Source of the DNA: Roseiarcus sp036489975
GTDB taxonomy: Bacteria; Pseudomonadota; Alphaproteobacteria; Rhizobiales; Beijerinckiaceae
Assembly: GCA_036489975.1 (NCBI GenBank)
Contig: DASXES010000071.1
Location: 1 to 64,000 of the forward strand
Direction of reading: 5' to 3'
Length of the DNA stretch: 64,000 nt
Part shown: positions 26,255 to 34,707 of the stretch, piece by piece
How positions within the stretch are numbered: the first letter of the stretch is position 1
Layout: the number at the start of each line of letters is the position of its first letter
The notes under the pieces: model-generated
Database searches by the model: none
What the model saw: the letters and a program-made list of their open reading frames with translations, nothing else
What the model was told of the DNA's origin: nothing
Program-made: the position numbers and the translations under genes

Positions 26255-27619
26255 ATGAACGGCTGCGTCGCGGTCTTCGACATCGGCAAGACCAATATCA
26301 AGCTCGTCGTGTTCGATCGCGGCGGCGCGATTCTCGCCGAGCGCTCCGCGCCGAACGGGCCGCTCGAGCCGGACGCGGCCTGGCCGTATCTGCGGCTCGA
26401 CACCTCCCGCGCATGGGCTTTCCTGATCGGCGCGCTGAAGGAGGTCGGCGCGCGCTTTTTCATCGAGGCGATCTCGATTGCGGCGCATGGCGCGGCGGGC
26501 GTCCTTGTCACAGACGAGAGCGACGCCCTGCCGGCTGTGGACTATGAGTTCGACGGCTACGGCGCGCTTGCCGCGGAATACGACAAGGTGCGGCCGCCGT
26601 TCGAGGAGACGCTGTCGCCATGCCTGCCGCGCGGGCTCAATCTCGGAAGGCAGGTCTTCTATCTGGAGCGCCAATTCCCGGCTGAGTTCAAGGCCGCGCG
26701 CGCGTTCCTCGGCTATCCGCAATATTGGTCATGGCGCCTGAGCGGAGTCGCGGCGACCGAATTCACCTCCATCGCCTCGCACACGGATCTCTGGCGGCCG
26801 ATGGAGGGCCGGCTTTCGAGTCTCGTGGACACGCTCGGCTGGGCGCGGCTTTTCCCGCCGTTGCGCAAGGCCTGGGATACGCTCGGAACGCTCAAGCCCG
26901 AGATCGCCGCGGCGACCGGACTTGCGCCCAATGTGCGCGTCGTCTGCGGCGCGCACGATTCGAACGCCTCCCTCGTGCCCCATCTCATGTCGAGGCGCGA
27001 TCCCTTCACCGTCATCTCGACCGGCACCTGGGTCATCATCATGGCGGTCGGGGGAAAAAGCTGTCTCGACTCGGAAGCCGACATGCTGGCCAATGTCGAT
27101 GTGCGCGGCGTTCCCGTGCCGACCGCGCGCTTCATGGGCGGGCGGGAGTTTGCGATCCTTGCCGGCGAGACGCCGGCCGACGCCGGCGAAGCCGATGTGG
27201 CGGCCATGATCGCGTCGGGGGTCATGGCTCTGCCCGCCTTTTCCGACCAGGGCGGACCGTTTGGCGCCCGCACGGGACGGATCGAGGGCGGGGCGCCGGC
27301 GACGCCCGCGGCGCGGACGGCGCTCGCCACGCTCTACGCCGCTCTGGTGACGGCGCATGTGCTTGAGCGGCTCGACGCGCCGGGCGACCTCATCGTCGAG
27401 GGCGGGTTCACCCGTTCGCCCGCGTTCGCCGCCGTTCTGGCCGCGCTCATGCCGGACCGGCGGGTTGTGATCGCGCCCGCCGCCGCGGGGGCTGCGGCCG
27501 GTGCGGCGTTGCTTGCGCATTGGGGCGGGACGCATTCGCCGCCGCGGCTCGAGCCCGCGCGCGCCTGGGTCCTGCCGGGGCTCGATGCCTACCGGGAGCG
27601 CTGGGAGCGCGCACTATAG
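26255..27619 (+). CDS. rhaK: FGGY-family carbohydrate kinase, probably rhamnulokinase
   Basis: A 454-residue FGGY kinase. It begins with the phosphate-1 motif FDIGKTNIKLVVFD and contains AHDSN, STGTWVIIM and GGFTRSPAFAAVLAA in the C-terminal half. Its position at the end of the rhamnose transport operon matches rhizobial RhaK, the sugar kinase needed for both rhamnose uptake and its phosphorylation there. ATG 26255 is preceded by GGGGTGAGG. No mutarotase gene (rhaU) is found next to it, although rhizobial loci carry one. Confidence 0.85.
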   Translation: MNGCVAVFDIGKTNIKLVVFDRGGAILAERSAPNGPLEPDAAWPYLRLDTSRAWAFLIGALKEVGARFFIEAISIAAHGAAGVLVTDESDALPAVDYEFDGYGALAAEYDKVRPPFEETLSPCLPRGLNLGRQVFYLERQFPAEFKAARAFLGYPQYWSWRLSGVAATEFTSIASHTDLWRPMEGRLSSLVDTLGWARLFPPLRKAWDTLGTLKPEIAAATGLAPNVRVVCGAHDSNASLVPHLMSRRDPFTVISTGTWVIIMAVGGKSCLDSEADMLANVDVRGVPVPTARFMGGREFAILAGETPADAGEADVAAMIASGVMALPAFSDQGGPFGARTGRIEGGAPATPAARTALATLYAALVTAHVLERLDAPGDLIVEGGFTRSPAFAAVLAALMPDRRVVIAPAAAGAAAGAALLAHWGGTHSPPRLEPARAWVLPGLDAYRERWERAL

Positions 27620-27718
27620 GCGACCAAGACGGCGCCGGGCAGGACGAATTACGCAACCTTCCAGCTGCGATCTGGTTTCCCATCCGGGACAATGCGAGGC
27701 GCATTGAGCGGGGTAAGC

Positions 27719-29170
27719 ATGTCGGCCACATCCACCCATGGGCCGGGAGAGGTTTCGACGCTCGTCCCGGCGCGGCTCGAGCGCCTGCCATGGGGCCGTT
27801 TCCACGTTCTGGTCATCGTCGCGCTGGGGATCACCTGGATTCTCGACGGCCTCGAAGTCACGCTCGCCGGCTCCGTCGCGCCGGCCCTGAAGGAAAGCCC
27901 GGCGCTAAAATTCTCGGATTCCGAGGTCGGCCTCGCCGGCAGCGCCTATCTTCTCGGCGCGGTTTTCGGCGCACTGTTCTTCGGCTGGCTCACCGACCGG
28001 CTCGGCCGCAAGAAGCTCTTCTTCATCACCATCGTTGTCTACCTCGTGGCGACGGCGCTGACCGGACTTGCGTGGAACGGCTTCTCCTTCTTTGCTTTCC
28101 GCTTCCTCACCGGCTGTGGCATCGGCGGCGAATATTCGGCCATCAATTCGACCATTCAGGAACTGGTGCCGGCGCGCTTCCGCGGTCAGCTGGACCTCAT
28201 CATCAACGGCAGTTTCTGGGTCGGGGCGGCGCTGGGCGCTCTGGTCGCGGTCGTGCTGCTCAATCCGGCGCTCATCCCTTCCGCGTTCGGATGGCGCCTC
28301 GCATTCCTGACCGGCGCTGTTCTTGGCGTAGCCGTCTTCTTCATGCGGATGTGGATTCCCGAGAGCCCGCGCTGGCTCGTGATCCACGGCCGGGAAAAGG
28401 AGGGCGAGGCCGTCGTTGCCGGAATCGAAAAGCGATTCTTAGATCAAGGCGCCAGTCTCAAGCCGGTCGCCCCCGGCGCCGCCATTCGCTTTCGCTCGCG
28501 CGACCACACGCCGCTGGCGGAAGTGTTCGACACGCTGATCAACCGCCATCGGGTGCAGACCTTTGTCGGGCTCACGCTGATGGCGGCGCAGGCGTTCTTC
28601 TACAACGCCATCTTTTTCACCTATGCGCTCGTCCTGACCAGGTTCTACGCGGTCAGCTCCGGCGCCGTCGGCTGGTACATCCTGCCTTTCGCGCTCAGCA
28701 ATTTCCTCGGGCCTGTCGTTCTCGGGCGCCTGTTCGACACCTATGGGCGCAGGATCATGATCACGCTGACCTATGGTCTCTCGGGCCTGCTCATGATCGC
28801 GGTCGCCGTCGCCTTCAAACAGGACCTCCTGTCGGCGACGGGACAGACAGTCGGCTGGATGATCGTGTTCTTCGTCGCTTCGCCAGCGGCGAGTTCGGCC
28901 TATCTCACGGTCAGCGAGACCTTTCCGATAGAGATTCGAGCGCTGGCGATTGCGATCTTTTACGCCATCGGGACCGGCGTCGGCGGCGTCGCCGCGCCGC
29001 TCGTCTTCGGCAAGCTGATCGAAAGCGGCTCGCGGGAGAGCCTCTTCGGCGGCTACGTTTTCGCCGCTTGTCTCATGCTCGCCGCCGCAATCGTCGCCTG
29101 GCTGTACGCGATCAACGCCGAGCGCAAATCCCTCGAGGAGGTGGCGGCGCCGCTATCGGCGGTAGGGTAG
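27719..29170 (+). CDS. MFS transporter, sugar-porter or metabolite:H+ symporter type
   Basis: A 483-residue carrier with twelve predicted membrane helices. Signatures: GWLTDRLGRKKLFF in the loop between helices 2 and 3, RFLTGCGIGGEYSAINSTIQ, and PESPRWLVIHGREKE after helix 6. The sequence WILDGLEVTLAGSVAP at helix 1 resembles the metabolite:proton symporter group. It follows rhaK on the same strand after a 99-base gap, so it may export or import a rhamnose-related compound, but the substrate cannot be read from sequence. An in-frame start at 27692 is possible. Confidence 0.85.
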   Translation: MSATSTHGPGEVSTLVPARLERLPWGRFHVLVIVALGITWILDGLEVTLAGSVAPALKESPALKFSDSEVGLAGSAYLLGAVFGALFFGWLTDRLGRKKLFFITIVVYLVATALTGLAWNGFSFFAFRFLTGCGIGGEYSAINSTIQELVPARFRGQLDLIINGSFWVGAALGALVAVVLLNPALIPSAFGWRLAFLTGAVLGVAVFFMRMWIPESPRWLVIHGREKEGEAVVAGIEKRFLDQGASLKPVAPGAAIRFRSRDHTPLAEVFDTLINRHRVQTFVGLTLMAAQAFFYNAIFFTYALVLTRFYAVSSGAVGWYILPFALSNFLGPVVLGRLFDTYGRRIMITLTYGLSGLLMIAVAVAFKQDLLSATGQTVGWMIVFFVASPAASSAYLTVSETFPIEIRALAIAIFYAIGTGVGGVAAPLVFGKLIESGSRESLFGGYVFAACLMLAAAIVAWLYAINAERKSLEEVAAPLSAVG

Positions 29171-29179
29171 GGGCCTGCT

Positions 29180-29578
29180 TCACCGCGAAGCAAACCGCGC
29201 TGTTGCGGCGTCCGTCACTGGCGCAAACAGCGAAACGGCCGTGCCCTCGGGATCGCGGAACTGCGCCGTCCGGTTGCCCCACGGCATCATCTTGGGCTCG
29301 TGGACAACCTCGACCTTGTCTTTCAGGCGGCCGAACTCGGCGTCGACATCGTCGACCATGAACTCGATGATCGCGCTGCGGTTGGCGGCAGGCTCGGCGC
29401 TGCCGGCCTTGAACAATGCGACGGTTTCGACGCTCCCGATGGCGAGCGTCGCGGAAGGCGTGACGATCTCGGCAAAGACGGGAGCCAGCCATTCGGCGCG
29501 CTGGCCCGTCACCAGTTCGTAGAACGCGACCATGCCCTTGATATCAGCGGCGACGAGTCGGGCGGAGGCGAATTTCAT
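29180..29578 (-). CDS. Glyoxalase/VOC-family protein
   Basis: A 132-residue VOC-fold protein with two beta-alpha-beta-beta-beta units. Visible elements are IKGMVAFYELVTGQRAEW, IIEFMVDDVDAEFGRLKD and the closing QFRDPEGTAVSLFAP. Members include glyoxalase I, dioxygenases and antibiotic-binding proteins; the substrate here is unknown. The ATG at 29578 is typical of the family, though the frame stays open upstream. It is divergent from a WYL/HTH regulator, a frequent pairing that suggests the regulator controls it. Confidence 0.85.
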   Translation of the reverse strand: MKFASARLVAADIKGMVAFYELVTGQRAEWLAPVFAEIVTPSATLAIGSVETVALFKAGSAEPAANRSAIIEFMVDDVDAEFGRLKDKVEVVHEPKMMPWGNRTAQFRDPEGTAVSLFAPVTDAATARFASR

Positions 29579-29640
29579 GAGATTGGACCTTTCAATCCGG
29601 CCGCGGGAGCCGCGGCGATGAAAAGACTTGTCGCATGAGG

Positions 29641-29664
29641 CTGCTGACACCATTCTGGCAGCAG
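29641..29664. promoter_or_regulatory. Inverted repeat in the VOC/WYL divergent region
   Basis: CTGCTG (29641-29646) and CAGCAG (29659-29664) form 6-base arms with a 12-base spacer (ACACCATTCTGG). Lying between two divergent starts, it is a candidate operator for the WYL regulator. Confidence 0.35.
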
Positions 29665-29677
29665 GAGTCAGCACGCC

Positions 29678-30382
29678 ATGCGTCGCGCCGACAGGCTGTT
29701 TCAGATCATCCAGATTCTTCGCAGGTCCAGGCGCCCGGTGACTGCGGCCGCCTTGGCGGAGGAACTCGAAGTCTCGAAGCGCACGGTCTACCGCGACGTC
29801 GCCGACCTGATCGGCCAGCGCGTTCCGATCGATGGCGAGGCGGGCCTGGGCTACCTGATCGCCGCCGATTACGACATGCCGCCGCTCATGCTGACGCCCG
29901 ATGAGATCGAGGCGGTGATGCTGGGCGCGCAATGGGTGGCGGGCCGCTCCGACAAGGCGCTCGCCAACGCGGCGCGCGACGTGATGGCGAAGATCGCCGC
30001 AGTCGTTCCTGAACATCTGCGCCCGTTCATCGCCGAGCCGACCCTCGGCGTAAAGCCGGCGCTCACGGAACCTCAGGACAGCGTCGATCCCTCGAGCCTA
30101 CGATCGGCGATCCGCGATGGTCGTAAATTGCGGCTCCGCTACAGATCGCAGGCCGGCCAGGAAACAGAGCGCACGGTCTGGCCGGTGATTCTCGGCTATG
30201 CCGAGACGAGCCGTGTGCTGGTCGCATGGTGCGAGTTGCGTGAGGGCTTCCGGCATTTCCGCACCGATCGCATCGCCGAGGCCGAGACGCTCGCTGAAAG
30301 CATAGGTCTGCGTCCAGGCGAATTGCGCCGCCGCTGGGAGCGCTGGCGCGAGATGAACGCGCCCTCAGGGCTTGGCGCGTGA
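29678..30382 (+). CDS. YafY-type helix-turn-helix regulator with WYL domain
   Basis: A 234-residue regulator. An N-terminal HTH_11 domain (VTAAALAEELEVSKRTVYRD) is followed by a WYL domain (about 125-205, LRLRYRSQAGQETERTVWPV and YAETSRVLVAWCELREGFRHF). WYL domains sense ligands, often nucleic acid-derived or metabolite. This size and layout match stand-alone repressors next to VOC genes. Its last 18 bases overlap the end of the convergent PAP2 gene. Confidence 0.88.
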   Translation: MRRADRLFQIIQILRRSRRPVTAAALAEELEVSKRTVYRDVADLIGQRVPIDGEAGLGYLIAADYDMPPLMLTPDEIEAVMLGAQWVAGRSDKALANAARDVMAKIAAVVPEHLRPFIAEPTLGVKPALTEPQDSVDPSSLRSAIRDGRKLRLRYRSQAGQETERTVWPVILGYAETSRVLVAWCELREGFRHFRTDRIAEAETLAESIGLRPGELRRRWERWREMNAPSGLGA

Positions 30383-31759
30383 GAGCGCCGCGGCGCGGCC
30401 GGCGGCGGCATAGAGGTTGAGCCGCGAATAGACGCCGAAGCCCGACCCATCGTCGAGGAAGCCGCCGCCCGGTCCTTCCGTCTCGGTCAGGATGCGATTG
30501 GCTTCGTCAAGGGTGAGTTTCGGGAACGCGACGGTCAGCAGGTAACCGGCTTCGGGAGCGAGGACGGCGACATCTTCCACCTTATTCGCCGTCTCCGGAT
30601 GCGCGACGCCGAGCCCGTAGGTTTGCGTCGTGGCGTAGAAGGCCTCGTTCATCGCCGGCGCGTTGAAGCGGCCGGTGTCCTGACGCGCGCAGGCTGCGAT
30701 TGTGTCGCCACAGGCCGCCTCGAGCGCCTTGGTCAGGTCGGCGCGCGCCGTCACGACCGCCGCCCGGAAGTCCTCGATGGTCTCGGGAACGATAGGCTCG
30801 GAGGTTGCGGTCGCCCGGGCGAAATCCTTCAGCGGCCGGCCGATGTAGGCGGGATCGTTGGCGAGCAGATGCGCAAGGTCGTAGGTCGCGACGGTTCGAC
30901 CGCCTAGCACATCCATCGCGTAATGCGCGCCTAAGATGATGCGGTCGTTGCCATATTCCGCCGCGCGCACGACCATCTCCTGAAAGCGGTCGGGCACGAG
31001 TTCCGCGAGCAGGAGCGAGCCCATATAGCCGTAGGTCGAGTGTCCGCTCGGGAAGGATGGGCTGTTGATCAGGTTCATGATCGGCCCGCGGTTGTAGACT
31101 TCGTTGCCGGCAGGAACATTGAAATAGTCCGGCCCCACGATCGGGATGGTCCTGGGCTCGGTCTGAAACGGGCGGGAATCGCCATAGAGATCAGCGCCGG
31201 GCGTTCCGGCCGGCCGGTCATAGGCCCGGCCAAAAGGATCGGGCGCGCCATGGAAGTCCTTGAAGATGGCGAGCGCCTCGTCGGAAACCGGCTTCTTGCC
31301 GTTCGTCGTGCCGTTGCCGAAGAAATATTTGCCTGAGTTCGAATCCGATCCGCTTGTCGAATTGGCATAGGCGATCACGTCCGAGACTGACTTGGAGATG
31401 CTGGTGAAGCGCTCCCGATCGAGATAATGCGCGCGCGCCTCGTAGGCCGCGCCCAGGGTCGCGCCGAGGCCGTCCGTCAGCTCCACGAGATTGCCGTCGG
31501 TGATGAAGGCGTCGCGCAGAGCCTGCTGCTGCTGTTCCGCGAACGGCATGAGCGTGGGCTGTCGAATGGCGCCCGTCTGGATTCCGCCGGTAACGGTGAA
31601 GTTGGAGCCGAGCGCCGCCATTCCGTCTTCGGTGTTGGAGAGGGCGGAGACGGGCGCCAGGCCTTTGAGAGCGGCCATGTTGGGCACGCTCTGCGCGTCG
31701 GCCGCGGCGCCGCTCAACATCAGGGTGAGGAGCCCGATCCCGAATATTCGTCTCTTCAT
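30365..31759 (-). CDS. PAP2 superfamily phosphatase/vanadium haloperoxidase-like protein, secreted
   Basis: A 464-residue protein with a signal peptide (MKRRIFGIGLLTLMLSGAAADAQS). The C-terminal half carries the PAP2 signature FPSGHSTYGYMGS and, about 30 residues later, NDRIILGAHYAMDVLGGR, supplying the catalytic histidines and aspartate. It could be a periplasmic acid phosphatase or a vanadium-dependent haloperoxidase relative; sequence alone does not decide. ATG 31759 follows GGAG; the frame extends to 31909 without a signal sequence at its start. It overlaps the WYL gene tail-to-tail. Confidence 0.8.
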   Translation of the reverse strand: MKRRIFGIGLLTLMLSGAAADAQSVPNMAALKGLAPVSALSNTEDGMAALGSNFTVTGGIQTGAIRQPTLMPFAEQQQQALRDAFITDGNLVELTDGLGATLGAAYEARAHYLDRERFTSISKSVSDVIAYANSTSGSDSNSGKYFFGNGTTNGKKPVSDEALAIFKDFHGAPDPFGRAYDRPAGTPGADLYGDSRPFQTEPRTIPIVGPDYFNVPAGNEVYNRGPIMNLINSPSFPSGHSTYGYMGSLLLAELVPDRFQEMVVRAAEYGNDRIILGAHYAMDVLGGRTVATYDLAHLLANDPAYIGRPLKDFARATATSEPIVPETIEDFRAAVVTARADLTKALEAACGDTIAACARQDTGRFNAPAMNEAFYATTQTYGLGVAHPETANKVEDVAVLAPEAGYLLTVAFPKLTLDEANRILTETEGPGGGFLDDGSGFGVYSRLNLYAAAGRAAALSRAKP

Positions 31760-31915
31760 GGCGCCGCTCCTTCGGGACTCGATTGTCTGGCCTTTGTCGA
31801 GCGATTCCATTACGCGATCAAGGCAGCCTCCGCATCGGCGCGGCGTGCGGAACACGGTTTTTCGCGGGGGATGGGGGAGGCGCGAGCGATCCCGGCCGGC
31901 TCCAGACACAGGCGT

Positions 31916-32740
31916 TCAGTCCGACGTCAGGTTTCGATCTCCGATACGAACCGCGGTTACGCCGGCGATTTCACCCAATCGCGCCGCCAGCCTCCGGACC
32001 GGCCTCGCGCCGCGGACTTCAACCAGGAGCGTCACAATCCCCTCGCTTGGCAATTCTCCCAACGGCGCCTCCTCCACCTCCGCGGGGTGATCCTCCCAGC
32101 TCGTCCCGCGCCCCTTGCCTGCCTGGGCGCCCGACTGACCATTGTCGCGCAAGGGCTTGTCCTCGACTTGCACGCGGCTCACCGAAAATTCCTGATTGGT
32201 GCAAACGGCGAGGATCTCTCTCAACGCGCCGCGGCGCGCCTCATAGGAAATGTGCAGGGGCGACGGCGCCCAGCGTGATTTGGGCAGATGGCGTTCGATC
32301 GCCGGGAAGGCGAACACGACAATGAAATGTCCGCAGGTCACGGCGATGGCGAGGATCGGAAGGCCAGCGCCAGCGGCCATGCCCACCGCGGCCGTGAGCC
32401 AGACGATGGACGCTGTCGTCAGACCTCGAACGATGTCCTTCCGCACAAAAATGACGCCGCCGCCGATGAACCCTATTCCCGAGACAATCTGGGCGGCGAC
32501 CCGTGAAGGATCGAGCACGACGCGGCCGCTCTCGAGGATGTCGGTGAACCCGTATTTGGAGACAAGCATGATTAGCGCCGATGAAGTTCCGACCACCGTA
32601 TAGGTGCGCAGGCCGGCGCTTTTCTGGCCTATTTCGCGCTCAAGCCCAATCAGAGCCGACAAGACGAAGGCGAGAGCAAGTTCGGAAAGCTGGAGCCAGC
32701 TCTGGCCTATCGGTTCTCCGAGCAGCATGTGATTGAGCAT
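31916..32740 (-). CDS. MgtC/SapB family membrane protein
   Basis: A 274-residue protein. The N-terminal 150 residues hold about five membrane helices with the MgtC signatures LIGLEREIGQKSAGLRTYTV and GIGFIGGGVIFV. A soluble C-terminal domain of about 110 residues follows, with an unusual Gly/Glu-rich insertion (GKGRGTSWEDHPAEVEEAP) before an ACT-like ending. MgtC proteins help growth at low magnesium and inhibit F-type ATP synthase in some pathogens. An internal ATG at codon 5 is an alternative start. No magnesium transporter gene lies nearby. Confidence 0.85.
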   Translation of the reverse strand: MLNHMLLGEPIGQSWLQLSELALAFVLSALIGLEREIGQKSAGLRTYTVVGTSSALIMLVSKYGFTDILESGRVVLDPSRVAAQIVSGIGFIGGGVIFVRKDIVRGLTTASIVWLTAAVGMAAGAGLPILAIAVTCGHFIVVFAFPAIERHLPKSRWAPSPLHISYEARRGALREILAVCTNQEFSVSRVQVEDKPLRDNGQSGAQAGKGRGTSWEDHPAEVEEAPLGELPSEGIVTLLVEVRGARPVRRLAARLGEIAGVTAVRIGDRNLTSD

Positions 32741-32775
32741 TGGGTCGTCCTCGATCTAAACATGCGCCCCGCACT

Positions 32776-33285
32776 CTATGGCGTCGATTTGCTCGCCGCG
32801 ACCGCCGCACGCTTGGCGAACGCCGCGATAAGTCCTTTGAGGCCCTCATCCTTGACCAGCGTCAGAGCCTTGTTAGGGAGGACCCACTGAACCACCCGCT
32901 GTTCGACCTCCGGCCAGACTTTGCTTTGTCGTTTCACGAGCAGCGGAAACACCCGGACCTCGCAGCTGACCCGAATGCCATTCGCGTCGAGCGTCTTGTT
33001 GTAGGCGAAAAGGCCAATCGACTTTCCCCCGATCCGGCCCCTTACGCCGGCCTCTTCGAAAGCCTCCCTCGCGGCCGACTTGGGCGGCCGCAGTCCTTTG
33101 ATCGGCCAGCCCTTGGGAATGATCCATTGTCTCGACTGGCGCGTGGTGACGAGGAGGAACTCCAACGCTGCGTCGGGCGTGAAACGATAAGGGAGCGCGC
33201 CATACTGCAATCGGACCGCGCGCTTCACCTTCCGCTTGCGTATCTTGCCAGGAATCTCCGCTTCTCCTCCAAACGCGCGAAACAA
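32776..33285 (-). CDS. NUDIX hydrolase
   Basis: A NUDIX protein of up to 169 residues. The box appears as GWPIKGLRPPKSAAREAFEEAGV: the REXXEEXG core is intact, but the usual first glutamate of the box is replaced in the GLRPPK segment, as in diphosphoinositol-polyphosphate-like members with PKGWP. It probably cleaves a nucleoside diphosphate-linked or inositol-type substrate. The start is uncertain: no ATG precedes the domain, the longest frame begins with TTG at 33285, GGAGGAG occurs inside that frame just ahead of an ATT codon, and a GTG lies further downstream. Confidence 0.82.
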   Translation of the reverse strand: MFRAFGGEAEIPGKIRKRKVKRAVRLQYGALPYRFTPDAALEFLLVTTRQSRQWIIPKGWPIKGLRPPKSAAREAFEEAGVRGRIGGKSIGLFAYNKTLDANGIRVSCEVRVFPLLVKRQSKVWPEVEQRVVQWVLPNKALTLVKDEGLKGLIAAFAKRAAVAASKSTP

Positions 33286-33387
33286 GGGCTTGGCGCCTTT
33301 GTTCCGACGGAGCCTGTTTTAATGACCGATTCGCGATTCCAGCCAGCGTCTTTTTTGCCGAGGCGACAGTCAGGCCGGCGGTGGGGC

Positions 33388-33786
33388 TCATAGGTTCATC
33401 TGTGTCTGCACGATGAGCGCGACGATCTTTTCGTCCTCCGACACCACGCGGGTTTGCCAGACCTGCGTCCTCCTGCCGCGATGGACCAGGGTCGTGCGGC
33501 CAATCACGGTCGAACCGGCCGGCGCGGCGGCGAGAAAATTGGTTTTGCTCTCGATCGTCGTCGTTCCCTTGGCGTCGGCGGGCAGATTGATGAAGGCGGC
33601 GGCCGCGCCCAGTGTGTCGGCGAAGCTCATGATCGCGCCGCCGTGGGCGACGCCGCCCAGCGTGCAGAGATCCGGTCTGATCGGCATCCGCGCGGCGAGG
33701 GCGTCCGCCTCGGCGCTGATGAATTCGATTCCAAGCAACTCGGCGAATGGAAGCGGATTGGCGTTGATACGGTCGATCGGCGACAT
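33388..33786 (-). CDS. PaaI-family hotdog-fold thioesterase
   Basis: A 132-residue hotdog protein with the signature GGVAHGGAIMSFADTLGAAA, in which the conserved region around the HGG turn forms the active site, and ending in HRGRRTQVWQTRVVSEDEKI. It is expected to hydrolyse an acyl- or aryl-CoA thioester. The ATG at 33786 is preferred over an in-frame start at 33843 because it gives the family's normal length. It precedes the NUDIX gene by about 100 bases on the same strand, without clear functional linkage. Confidence 0.85.
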   Translation of the reverse strand: MSPIDRINANPLPFAELLGIEFISAEADALAARMPIRPDLCTLGGVAHGGAIMSFADTLGAAAAFINLPADAKGTTTIESKTNFLAAAPAGSTVIGRTTLVHRGRRTQVWQTRVVSEDEKIVALIVQTQMNL

Positions 33787-34131
33787 GCGCCTTTCCGTTT
33801 GACTTAAGCGCTCGAGCGCTGGCGGTTTGCCGCCTGCCGGCATAACATCGCCCGACGCGAGGCGCTACGCGAGGGTTTTGGCATGGGCGGAGGTTGGATC
33901 CTGGGTCGTCCTGGCGGCGGCGCGGTCCCGACTATTTCGGCCGGACCGGTCCTGAACAGTTCGCGCTCGGCCGGTGCAGGCCGGGAACCCCGTCGGGCTG
34001 TATGGTCTCGGCTCATTTCGACGGCCGCGGCGGATCGGGCGGACGAAACGAACAGCGCGCTTGCGCGTTGAGGTTGGCCAGGGCCTGAGCGCGTCACTCG
34101 CGGGCTTTGGGGACGTAAAGGAGGAAGAGCC
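33787..34131. other. Intergenic region upstream of the Gly-rich lipoprotein gene
   Basis: About 345 bases with several short open frames on both strands, none with a convincing start or composition. A good Shine-Dalgarno (AAAGGAGGAAG) ends it just before 34132. No repeat or RNA was recognised. Confidence 0.3.
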
Positions 34132-34557
34132 ATGGTTCGAAGTCGGGTTCTTGCGGGCGCAACCCTTGCGGCGCTCACTCTCGCGCTCGCTGGCTGCGAC
34201 ACGACCGGCTATCCCGGTTATGCTTACGGCGGCTATCCATACTCCGGCTATGGCGGCGGATACTACGGCGGCTATCCCTATTATGGAGGAATCTATTACG
34301 GCGGTGGCGGCTACGGCTATGGCGGCTACGGGTATGGGCGCCGATATTACGGCGGCGGCTGGCGTGGCGGGGCTTGGCGCGGCGGCGGATGGCATGGCGG
34401 CGCTTGGCGAGGCGGCGGCTTCCACGGAGGAGGCTTCCATGGCGGCGGCTTCGGCGGCGGTGGTTTCCACGGAGGAGGCTTCCACGGCGGCGGCGGGGGC
34501 TTCCACGGCGGCGGCGGCGGGTTCCACGGCGGCGGCGGGGGCTTCCGGGCCCATTAG
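34132..34557 (+). CDS. Putative lipoprotein with Tyr/Gly- and His/Gly-repeat body
   Basis: A 141-residue protein. The signal peptide ends in a lipobox LAGC with Cys22 as the lipidation site. The next 55 residues are Tyr/Gly-rich (YGGYPYSGYGGGYYGGYPYY). From about residue 75 to the end it consists of short repeats, first WRGGAWRGGGWHGG, then FHGGG repeated about eight times. This composition recalls glycine-rich cell-surface and phase-separating proteins. The histidines could bind divalent metal and the tyrosines could support cross-linking, but neither is shown. AAAGGAGGAAG lies before the ATG. A strong open frame in the other direction is a shadow of the repeats. Confidence 0.7.
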   Translation: MVRSRVLAGATLAALTLALAGCDTTGYPGYAYGGYPYSGYGGGYYGGYPYYGGIYYGGGGYGYGGYGYGRRYYGGGWRGGAWRGGGWHGGAWRGGGFHGGGFHGGGFGGGGFHGGGFHGGGGGFHGGGGGFHGGGGGFRAH

Positions 34558-34707
34558 AGCGCGGGTCGCGAAAAAAACGGAGCGGGGATTTCGCGCGATC
34601 GGAGCGCGGAATCCGAGAAGGACAGAAGAGAAGCGCTTTGCGATTCGACCGAATCGCCAAGCGCCGTTCGCCGCGGGCTCCGAGCGCCGCGGACGGGCTA
34701 GTCGCGC

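Noticed and set aside
27520..29361. 613-codon frame overlapping the MFS gene
   Set aside because: Out-of-frame shadow; the membrane helices and MFS signatures are in the frame starting at 27719.
34175..34660. 161-codon minus-strand frame over the Gly-rich lipoprotein
   Set aside because: It is an Arg/Ser/His shadow of the glycine repeats; the plus frame has a signal peptide, lipobox and Shine-Dalgarno.
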